From positions 1 to 10,296 of the forward strand of contig JAAXIW010000268.1 in the NCBI GenBank assembly GCA_012270135.1: a DNA stretch of 10,296 nt, given 5' to 3'. The notes below the pieces were generated by a model, which was given only the letters and a program-made list of their open reading frames with translations, was not told the origin of the DNA and did no database searches. Below, in pieces: positions 1-5,436 of the stretch. Every line of letters begins with the position of its first letter. The first letter of the stretch is position 1. This DNA is from Brevundimonas sp. (GTDB lineage: Bacteria > Pseudomonadota > Alphaproteobacteria > Caulobacterales > Caulobacteraceae). Made by a program: the position numbers and the translations under genes.

Positions 1-878
1 ACGACGGCAGCTACGACCTGCTGCTGTCGACCACGATCGTCGAGTCGGGGCTGGACGTGCCGACGGCGAACACCCTGATCGTGCACAAGGCCGACATGTT
101 CGGCCTGGCCCAGCTGCACCAGATCCGGGGGCGGATCGGACGGGCCAAGGCGCGGGCCTTCGCCTATCTGACCACCCCTCCCGAGAAGCCGATGAGCCTG
201 TCGGCCGAGCGCCGGCTTCAGGTGCTGCAGTCGCTGGACAACCTCGGGGCCGGCTTCCAGCTGGCCAGCCACGACCTCGACCAGCGCGGCGGCGGCAACC
301 TGCTGGGCGACGAGCAGTCGGGCCATATCCGCGAGGTCGGGGTCGAGCTCTACCAGCAGATGCTGGAGGACGCGGTCGCCGAACTGCGCCAGGCGGGCGA
401 AGGCGGCGGAGTCGTCGATCGCGGCTGGTCGCCGGCCATCAACGTCGGCGCCGCGGTGCTGATCCCCGAGGACTATGTGCCGGACCTGAACGTGCGGCTG
501 AGCCTGTACCGGCGCCTGTCGGACGCCGAGAACACCGAGAGCCGCGAGGCGCTGGCGGCCGAACTGATCGACCGCTTCGGCCCGCTGCCGGACGAGGCGA
601 AACAGCTGCTGCGCATCGTCGGCATCAAGGCCAACTGCAAGACGGCCTGCGTCGAGCGCATCGCCATCGGGCCCAAGGGCGCGGTGCTGACCCTGCGCGA
701 CAACAGCTTCCCCAACCCTGCGGGGCTGGTCGGCCTGATCCAGAAGAACCACGCCTTCTGGAAGATCCGGCCGGACCAGAAGATCGTGGTCAAGGGCGAC
801 TGGGACACGCCGGAGGACCGGCTGAAGGTGGCCGAGCGGATCACCGCCGATCTGGCCCGCGTGGCGAGCGCGGCCTAG
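1..878 (+). CDS. mfd: Transcription-repair coupling factor Mfd, C-terminal part (5' end outside window)
   Basis: This is the last 291 residues of Mfd, the ATP-driven DNA translocase that removes stalled RNA polymerase from damaged DNA and recruits UvrA. The reading frame is open from base 3, so the start lies upstream. Directly visible are helicase motif V (STTIVESGLDVP, residues 9-20 of the visible part) and motif VI (QLHQIRGRIGR, 37-47). They are followed by the RecG/Mfd-type segment with DLDQRGGGNLLGDEQSG and then the C-terminal TRCF (D7) domain, starting near AINVGAAVLIPEDYVPDLN. That domain in full-length Mfd masks the UvrA-binding region. The fragment shows no frameshift and ends at a natural TAG. 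The gene is convergent with the SRPBCC gene, and the two stop codons share the same four bases (CTAG). Family assignment is very secure; only the missing N-terminal part (UvrB-like and RNA polymerase-interaction domains) cannot be judged. Confidence 0.96.
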   Translation, partial: DGSYDLLLSTTIVESGLDVPTANTLIVHKADMFGLAQLHQIRGRIGRAKARAFAYLTTPPEKPMSLSAERRLQVLQSLDNLGAGFQLASHDLDQRGGGNLLGDEQSGHIREVGVELYQQMLEDAVAELRQAGEGGGVVDRGWSPAINVGAAVLIPEDYVPDLNVRLSLYRRLSDAENTESREALAAELIDRFGPLPDEAKQLLRIVGIKANCKTACVERIAIGPKGAVLTLRDNSFPNPAGLVGLIQKNHAFWKIRPDQKIVVKGDWDTPEDRLKVAERITADLARVASAA

Positions 879-1609
879 CAGCCCGGCGCGACCGACTCGA
901 ACCGCTCGTCCCACCACGCCTGCCAGCGCGCCTGCAGGTCGGCCAGAGCGGCGTCGGACAGGCCGTAGGTGGTCAGGGTCAGCATGGTGAAGCCGCGCGG
1001 CTTCTTGTCGGTCGGCGGCTGATCCACGACGACCAGCAGGCCGTCGCCCCAGGCGTCGACGGTGACGCCGATCTGATGGCGGGCGGTGAACCAGACCTGC
1101 CCGGCGGCGTGCTCGGGACCGAGCGGACCGGTCCAGGGCTCGCCGTCCGCTGGCGCCGCGTCCAGCCCCAGCAGCGACCGGCCCAGCCGGTCTTCGCGCG
1201 GCGGGCCGGAGAAGAAGATCGTGCGGCGCGGCTTGAGGCCGTGCCTGGCGAAGGCGAAGGCCAGTTGCCAGGTGAAGGAAATCCAGCCCTCGATCATGCC
1301 GTCGAAGACGTCGGACCAGTCGCCCGCGGGAGCGGAACGGACGACCCTGACAAGGCTCGTGTCGCCGCGCGCCTCGACCTCGTAGCGGTCGTTGACGCCG
1401 ACGAAGGTGACGGTGCGGGTCGCCTCATCCGCGGCGGCGTGGGTGACGAAGATGAAGTCGATCTCGTCCTTCAGGGTGTCGGCGTCCCAGCCGAACCAGT
1501 CCTTGATCTTCGCCGGATCGCGCAGGGCGTCCCAGACCGCGTCGGCGGGCGCGGGAACGGTGACCTCGACAAGGACGTGGTCCTCCATGGGCTTTTCGGC
1601 TTCGGTCAT
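875..1609 (-). CDS. SRPBCC / AHSA1-family (START-like) protein, long form
   Basis: A 244-residue soluble protein. Residues about 10-125 read as an AHSA1-type SRPBCC domain. The N-terminal strand (HVLVEVTVPAPADAVWDAL) is followed by DPAKIKDWFGWD, a row of beta strands, and a long closing helix (DGMIEGWISFTWQLAFAFARHG). Such domains form a hydrophobic ligand pocket; the ligand here is unknown. Most family members stop at about 140-160 residues. This one adds about 115 more, with further beta strands (QVWFTARHQIGVTVDAWGDG, LLVVVDQPP) and a Trp-rich final helix (LQARWQAWWDERF), which may be a second, partial START-like fold. The chosen ATG has AAGGAA upstream, inside the end of the preceding regulator gene; an ATG at 1588 is an alternative. 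It lies 5 bases after the ArsR-type gene, so the two are probably co-transcribed. No signal peptide or membrane segment is seen. Confidence 0.8.
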   Translation of the reverse strand: MTEAEKPMEDHVLVEVTVPAPADAVWDALRDPAKIKDWFGWDADTLKDEIDFIFVTHAAADEATRTVTFVGVNDRYEVEARGDTSLVRVVRSAPAGDWSDVFDGMIEGWISFTWQLAFAFARHGLKPRRTIFFSGPPREDRLGRSLLGLDAAPADGEPWTGPLGPEHAAGQVWFTARHQIGVTVDAWGDGLLVVVDQPPTDKKPRGFTMLTLTTYGLSDAALADLQARWQAWWDERFESVAPGC

Positions 1610-1614
1610 CGAGG

Positions 1615-2211
1615 TCAGTTCCTTGTCGGCGTGGATCTGGCGACCGCCGGATGGGCGGCGGCGGTGAGGCGGTAGCGGCGGCCCCGGGGCGCCGAGTATT
1701 TGCGGGCGAGGGCGGCCACGGCGGCGCTGACCTCGTCGGTGAAGGCGTCGAAATCAGCGGGGGTGGCGAAGGTGAGATCAGCCTCGACCGTCAGGGTCAG
1801 CAGGCGAGCGCCCTCGGCGGCGGCGTCCTGGCGCATGCGGGCGACATCGCGGACGATGGTCGAGGCGGTGGAGATCAGATGGTCGGCGGCATGGCGGTCC
1901 TGGGCCTCGACGGCGCCGGGATCGGACGGCGCCTGCATCAGGGCCGGGTCGAGGACATGGTCCCGGGCGGCGACGAACAGACGTTCGGTGAAACCGCGCT
2001 TGCGGCGTTCGCCCGCGGGCTGGACCAGACCGGCGCCCTCCAGGGCGCGCAGGTGATAGCCGATCTTCTGGCGGGGCATGTCGAGCTGCTCCGCGAGGCC
2101 TGCCGCCGAGGCCGGTTCGGCGAGAGCCGTCAGGATGCGGCGCCGGATCGGCGCCAGCGCCAGCAGGGCGGTGTCGAGGTCGTCGAGCAGGGCTGAGGGT
2201 CGAGCCGTCAT
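1615..2211 (-). CDS. ArsR-type winged helix-turn-helix transcriptional regulator
   Basis: A 198-residue DNA-binding regulator. Residues about 15-82 form an ArsR/HTH_20-like winged helix. An N-terminal helix (ALAPIRRRILTALAEP) precedes helix two (SAAGLAEQLDM), the recognition helix (PRQKIGYHLRALEGAGLV, about 46-63), and a basic wing (GERRKRGFTERLFVA). The C-terminal half (about 100-198) is mostly helical and of unknown ligand specificity. There are no cysteines anywhere, so it is not a thiol-based metal sensor of the classical ArsR kind. It sits directly before the SRPBCC gene, an arrangement common for ArsR-like regulators of AHSA1 proteins; I infer that it controls that gene and itself. A palindrome 16 bases before its ATG could be its operator. 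No good Shine-Dalgarno is visible before the ATG, so translation may be weak or leaderless. Confidence 0.86.
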   Translation of the reverse strand: MTARPSALLDDLDTALLALAPIRRRILTALAEPASAAGLAEQLDMPRQKIGYHLRALEGAGLVQPAGERRKRGFTERLFVAARDHVLDPALMQAPSDPGAVEAQDRHAADHLISTASTIVRDVARMRQDAAAEGARLLTLTVEADLTFATPADFDAFTDEVSAAVAALARKYSAPRGRRYRLTAAAHPAVARSTPTRN

Positions 2212-2226
2212 GACCCGGACCGTGCA

Positions 2227-2248
2227 TTAGACAAATATGTTTGTCAAA
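2227..2248. promoter_or_regulatory. Palindromic candidate operator for the ArsR-type regulator
   Basis: The sequence contains GACAAA-TATG-TTTGTC (2230-2245), two perfect 6-bp half-sites in inverted orientation. It extends to TT/AA pairs at 2227-2228 and 2247-2248, with one mismatched pair at 2229/2246. It is an AT-rich island in very GC-rich DNA and lies 16 bases upstream of the regulator's ATG, the usual place for an autoregulatory ArsR-family site. On the minus strand it also contains TTGACA (2247-2242), a perfect -35 hexamer, but no convincing -10 at 16-18 bases from it. It overlaps the popA stop codon (2244-2246). The palindrome is seen directly; the binding protein is inferred. Confidence 0.62.
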
Positions 2249-3566
2249 TGGCGGCGGACGTGGCCCGGATATCCGCCGAGGCGCGCTCCAGCACCGCCGC
2301 GGGAGATTCGCCGGGCGCGACTTCGGCCACCCCGACCTCGAACTCGACCACGAAGGGCGAGCGGTCGGGACCGGCGTCAAAGGCCGTGCAGCCGATCACG
2401 GCGGCGATGCGGTCCGCCGCGATACGGCCGGCCGCCCCACGGGTCGCCGGAAAGGCAAGGGCGAAGACGTCCGGCGACAGCCGCGCGGCCGTGTCCTCCG
2501 TCCGGATCAGACGGGACACCATGGCCCCGATCTGGGGCAGGGCGCGGTCCAGCCATCCGTCCTTGCGGGCCTCGACGACCGGCGGCGTGTCCGAAACACG
2601 CAGAACGACGACCGAGAGAGGACGGCGACGCTGACGGGCGCCCTCGGCGACCCGCGCCAGGTGGCTGGCGAATAGTTCGGGGGTGAACAGGCCGGTGGCC
2701 GGATCGGTCAGGCCAGAGCCGCGCGCGCTCTCCAGCGACCGGCGGATCGCGACATGCCGCCGATGATGACGAGCGAGGGCGACAATGCGCTCGGCGGTCT
2801 CTTCCTCGGGGGTGTCCGCGGCGGCGACGTCGGCGAAGCCGCGATTGTACAGCTCGGACAGGTTGATCTCGCCGGAACCGCGAAGATAGAGCACCGCCGG
2901 GATGTGGTAGAGGCGGGTGTTGCGCTTCATGCCCGAGGCGATCGACAGGGCCGGGGCGTGGTCCTCGGCGCCCCACAGCACGGCGGCGTCGAACGGCCGC
3001 TCGTGCAGATAGTCGAAGGCCGTATAAGGCGTCGGCGCGGCGACCACCTCGCAGCCCAGGGACGCCAGGGCGTTCGACAGGGCGAGGAAATGCCGGTCGG
3101 GCTTGCCCGCGGCCAGGACCCGGAGCGGGCTGGCGTCGATCTCGCCGGTCGGCAGGGGCTCGCCCCGGGCCGCGAAGGTGGCCTCGCGCAGGGTGACTTC
3201 TTCCTCGGCGATCGCGGCGCGGGCGAGGTTTTCGAGACGGAGCGCCGCCTGGGCCGCGTGCGGCGCGGCGGACATGGCGATATCCGCAAGCCCGGGCTCC
3301 CAGTCCAAGGCGCCGGGTCCGATGGCCATGATGGGCAGGCGGCGCGGCGAGACGGTCTGGCGCAGGGCGGCGACGCCCCCGGCCGCGTCCTGGATCCGCG
3401 CGTCGAGGATCACGGTCTCGAGCGGCCAGTCGATCAGCACCTGCACCGCGCCGGCCAGCGACCGCGCCGTGACCGTTCGCCAGCCCAGCGCGTCCAGTCC
3501 CTGGCACAGGGACCCGATCAGGTCGTCATCAGGGGCGACGACCAGAATGCGCGGATCGGAAGTCAA
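2244..3566 (-). CDS. popA: PopA-like c-di-GMP effector (REC-REC-degenerate GGDEF)
   Basis: A 440-residue response-regulator-like protein with the PleD/PopA layout. REC1 is about residues 5-118 with acidic residues near 13-15 and the phosphoacceptor-position Asp at 55 (VILDARIQD). REC2 is about 147-265, with Trp at the phosphoacceptor position (AAVLWGAED). The GGDEF domain is about 285-440. The active-site GGDEF motif is replaced by SPDVF (364-368), so cyclase activity is not expected. The inhibitory c-di-GMP-binding motif RxxD is intact (RTED, 355-358) at the canonical five-residue spacing. In Caulobacter, PopA binds c-di-GMP and recruits RcdA and CtrA to the ClpXP protease at the cell pole; from memory its key residues are D55 and R357, close to those here. 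I chose TTG at 3566 because GGAGA lies 7 bases upstream and this puts the Asp at 55. An in-frame ATG at 3608 gives 454 residues but has no ribosome site. Confidence 0.83.
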   Translation of the reverse strand: MTSDPRILVVAPDDDLIGSLCQGLDALGWRTVTARSLAGAVQVLIDWPLETVILDARIQDAAGGVAALRQTVSPRRLPIMAIGPGALDWEPGLADIAMSAAPHAAQAALRLENLARAAIAEEEVTLREATFAARGEPLPTGEIDASPLRVLAAGKPDRHFLALSNALASLGCEVVAAPTPYTAFDYLHERPFDAAVLWGAEDHAPALSIASGMKRNTRLYHIPAVLYLRGSGEINLSELYNRGFADVAAADTPEEETAERIVALARHHRRHVAIRRSLESARGSGLTDPATGLFTPELFASHLARVAEGARQRRRPLSVVVLRVSDTPPVVEARKDGWLDRALPQIGAMVSRLIRTEDTAARLSPDVFALAFPATRGAAGRIAADRIAAVIGCTAFDAGPDRSPFVVEFEVGVAEVAPGESPAAVLERASADIRATSAAI

Positions 3567-3573
3567 GGCGATG

Positions 3574-3578
3574 TCTCC
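3574..3578 (-). promoter_or_regulatory. Ribosome binding site deciding the popA TTG start
   Basis: On the minus strand GGAGA is followed by seven bases and then TTG at 3566. The upstream ATG at 3608 is preceded only by GGTCCGCCGCC, with no Shine-Dalgarno match. This favours the shorter product beginning M-T-S-D-P-R, which starts right at the first receiver domain. Confidence 0.6.
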
Positions 3579-3709
3579 GGCGGCCCCCCACCCGGGCCGC
3601 GATCTCATGGCGGCGGACCATAGCGAGGGTCGGCCTCGCGAGGCAACCGGCGCCGTCCTCCTTTCCCCCGCCGCGAATTGCGTTAAAGGGACGGCTTCGG
3701 GGGCGGGTC

Positions 3710-3713
3710 AGGA
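3710..3713 (+). promoter_or_regulatory. Ribosome binding site deciding the YihY/BrkB-family TTG start
   Basis: AGGA is followed by seven bases (TAACGGA) and TTG at 3721. A second candidate start, GTG at 3751, has AGAGGA at a tight 4-base spacing. The in-frame ATG at 3607 would add 38 residues with no membrane or family-like character and lies in the divergent spacer. The rest of the 3567-3720 spacer holds no promoter that I can recognise; a lone TTAA at 3683-3686 is too little for a CtrA site. Confidence 0.5.
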
Positions 3714-3720
3714 TAACGGA

Positions 3721-4674
3721 TTGCAGGCCAGCAAGGACATAGAGGACGCCGTGCGTTGGGCGACGCCCGCGCTGTGGGGACGCCTGGCGGTCAAGGCGTT
3801 CTCGCGGAGCTGGGGCCGGGACGTCATGCTCTACACGGGCGGGGTGTCGTTCTTCGCCCTGCTGGCCGTCTTCCCCGCCATCGCCATCCTGATCGGCTTC
3901 TACAAGGCGGTGCTGTCAATCAGCCAGGTCAGCGAACAGGCCGCGGCGCTGGCCGATGTGATGCCGCACGCGGCCCGGGCCATTTTCATGACCGAGATCG
4001 ACCGGCTGGCGAACGCCTCGGCGCGGACGGTTTCGACCCAGAGCGCCTTCGCCCTGATCATCGGTGGCTATGCGGCGCACCGTGGATTCAAGGCGTTGCT
4101 GGCCGGACTTAATCTCATTCATGATGAGAGCGAACCGCACGGCTTCCTGAAATTCAACCTGCTGGCCTTCTTCGTGGCGCTGTTCGCCTTCGCCCTGTTC
4201 ACCGTCGTGTCGGGCGCCGTGGTGACCTCGAGGCTGCTCGCCCACACCGGGCCCGGCGCGGCCGAGGGCGCGGGCGGTTCGGCCCTCGTGGGGCTGTGGC
4301 CCGCCATCGGTCTCGTGGTCGGACTGACCATGCTCTACCGGTACGCCATGTCGCACCGGACGCCCGTGGCCTGGTTCCCGGCCATCGTCGGCGGGGTTCT
4401 GGCGACGGTGATGTCGACCGTCTCGTCCTGGCTATGCGCCATCTATGTCGAGCAACTGGCGCCGCTTGGGGCGACGTACGGCTCGGTCGGCGCCATCGTG
4501 GTGCTGCTGATCTGGCTGTCGTGGAACGTCAACGCGATCTTCTACGGCGGGGCCTTCGCGACCGAGATGGAGATCGTCCAGCGCTCGATGGACGCCCCCG
4601 AGCTGGAGCCGGCCGATCCGCTGCCGGACTCCGTGGTCAGCCTGTCGGAGCGGCGGGCGTCTCGACCTCGATAG
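3721..4674 (+). CDS. YihY/BrkB-family integral membrane protein
   Basis: A 317-residue inner-membrane protein of the YihY/virulence factor BrkB family, whose members usually have about 280-320 residues and six helices. Family signatures are visible at both ends. Early comes GRDVMLYTGGVSFFALLAVFP (about 32-52, leading into the first helix). Near the C-terminus comes LAPLGATYGSVGAIVVLLIW followed by GGAFATEME (about 247-285). Hydrophobic stretches lie near 43-65, 106-120, 143-168, 186-207, 216-240 and 252-278. The tail (285-317) is polar and rich in Pro, Glu and Arg. The molecular function of the family is not settled; the old RNase BN label is not supported. The start is TTG with AGGA 7 bases upstream; GTG at 3751 is the alternative. 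Its 3' end overlaps the convergent TusA-family gene by 38 bases. It is divergent from popA. Confidence 0.88.
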   Translation: MQASKDIEDAVRWATPALWGRLAVKAFSRSWGRDVMLYTGGVSFFALLAVFPAIAILIGFYKAVLSISQVSEQAAALADVMPHAARAIFMTEIDRLANASARTVSTQSAFALIIGGYAAHRGFKALLAGLNLIHDESEPHGFLKFNLLAFFVALFAFALFTVVSGAVVTSRLLAHTGPGAAEGAGGSALVGLWPAIGLVVGLTMLYRYAMSHRTPVAWFPAIVGGVLATVMSTVSSWLCAIYVEQLAPLGATYGSVGAIVVLLIWLSWNVNAIFYGGAFATEMEIVQRSMDAPELEPADPLPDSVVSLSERRASRPR

Positions 4675-4867
4675 TCAGGACGCCGTCCGCCTCCGCGATC
4701 GAAACCACGCGTCCGCCAACGCCGGCCATCAGGTGCGGCACGTCGAGGCGGGCCATCGGATCGGTGGCCAGCAGCGTCAGCCGGGTCTCCGGGGCGGCGC
4801 CCCGCATGGCCTTCTGAAGCCTGAGGCTCGGGGTCGGGCAGCGATGGCCGCGGGCGTCGACGATCAT
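4637..4867 (-). CDS. TusA-family sulfurtransferase (SirA-like)
   Basis: A 76-residue protein of the TusA/SirA/YedF family. The diagnostic N-terminal pattern DARGHRCPTPSLRLQKA is present, with the CPxP motif at residues 10-13; Cys10 is the expected persulfide-carrying residue. The rest fits the two-layer alpha/beta fold, including TRLTLLATDPMARLDVPHLM and a closing strand (GVLTIEVET). TusA proteins relay sulfur from cysteine desulfurase to tRNA thiolation or other sulfur-using pathways; which one applies here cannot be told from sequence. Its ATG overlaps the TGA of the upstream pncC-like gene (ATGA, 4864-4867), so the two are likely translationally coupled. Its 3' end runs 38 bases into the opposite-strand YihY/BrkB-family gene. 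Length and motif are normal for the family. Confidence 0.88.
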   Translation of the reverse strand: MIVDARGHRCPTPSLRLQKAMRGAAPETRLTLLATDPMARLDVPHLMAGVGGRVVSIAEADGVLTIEVETPAAPTG

Positions 4868-5355
4868 GCGCCGATCCGGTCCAGCAGCAGGCCGAGGGCC
4901 ACGCGGACGCTGTCGAGCCTGACCGCCTCCCGGCCGATGTCGCCGAAGCGATGTTCAACATGGACGAGGCCGCCGGGACCGGCCGCCGCGAAATGCACCA
5001 GACCGACGGGCTTGTCCGCCGAGCCGCCGCCGGGCCCCGCGATCCCCGTGACCGCGCCCGAGCCCCGCGCCGCTGCACGGGCGGGGGCGCCGTCCGCCCT
5101 GGCCCGGGCCACCGGTTCGGAGACGGCGCCGTTTCGATCGATCAGGTCCGCGGGAACGCCGAGCATCTCGCTTTTGGCGGCGTTGCTGTAGGTCACGAAG
5201 CCGCGCTCGACCACGGCCGAGGATCCCGCCACAACCGTCAGGGCTCCCGTCACGAGACCGCCGGTGCAGCTCTCGGCGGCGGCGACGGTGAGGCCGCGCG
5301 CCGTGGCGGTCTCGACGACCCGGCGGGCGAGGCTTTCGATATCGTCAGGAAACAT
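4864..5355 (-). CDS. pncC: CinA-family nicotinamide-nucleotide amidohydrolase (PncC type)
   Basis: A 163-residue stand-alone CinA C-terminal domain, the form that deamidates nicotinamide mononucleotide to nicotinate mononucleotide in NAD recycling. Characteristic blocks are AAAESCTGGLVTGALT (catalytic Ser29), ERGFVTYSNAAKSEMLGVP (Tyr56, Lys61), NGAVSEPVARA, and GIAGPGGGSADKPVGLV. The late GREAVR segment carries Arg142. Ser, Tyr and Lys line up with the E. coli PncC residues I recall (Ser31, Tyr58, Lys63) with a constant offset of two. The N-terminal CinA (MoaB-like) domain is absent, as in many proteobacteria. GGAAGG lies 9 bases before the ATG. The same frame stays open far upstream, antisense to the neighbouring membrane-protein gene; that is a GC-rich artefact. 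The gene probably leads a two-gene operon with the TusA-family gene. Confidence 0.9.
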   Translation of the reverse strand: MFPDDIESLARRVVETATARGLTVAAAESCTGGLVTGALTVVAGSSAVVERGFVTYSNAAKSEMLGVPADLIDRNGAVSEPVARARADGAPARAAARGSGAVTGIAGPGGGSADKPVGLVHFAAAGPGGLVHVEHRFGDIGREAVRLDSVRVALGLLLDRIGA

Positions 5356-5401
5356 CAAACGGGGCCTTCCGAAGCGGCGGCGAGTCGGTTCAGGGTGGCG
5401 A

Positions 5402-5426
5402 TATGCGCCAGAGCGGCGCCAGCATA
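5402..5426. repeat. Inverted repeat TATGC-N15-GCATA in a divergent spacer
   Basis: The 81-base spacer between the divergent pncC-like and fused spermidine-synthase-like genes holds TATGC (5402-5406) and its inverted copy GCATA (5422-5426). GCGCCAG is also present as a direct repeat (5405-5411 and 5416-5422). It ends 10 bases before the ATG at 5437, so it could be an operator or a leader hairpin. A GANTC site (GAGTC, 5382-5386), the CcrM target in Caulobacterales, is in the same spacer. I see no clear -35/-10 pair. The stems are short and could be chance. Confidence 0.3.
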
Positions 5427-5436
5427 CGGGGCGGGC

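Noticed and set aside
1615..2211. Possibility that the ArsR-type regulator is a metal sensor.
   Set aside because: The protein has no cysteine at all and sits with an SRPBCC gene, not with metal transport or arsenate genes.
2237..3623. Several long open frames opposite popA on the plus strand.
   Set aside because: They are Arg/Gly/Pro-rich shadows without domains, produced by GC-rich codon use.
3683..3686. TTAA before the YihY/BrkB-family gene as a CtrA binding half-site.
   Set aside because: The second TTAA at the required 7-base spacing is absent; only AATT precedes it.
4951..5436. In-frame extension of the spermidine-synthase-like gene upstream of ATG 5437.
   Set aside because: It runs antisense through the well-supported pncC-like gene and encodes Arg/Gly-rich sequence without family similarity.
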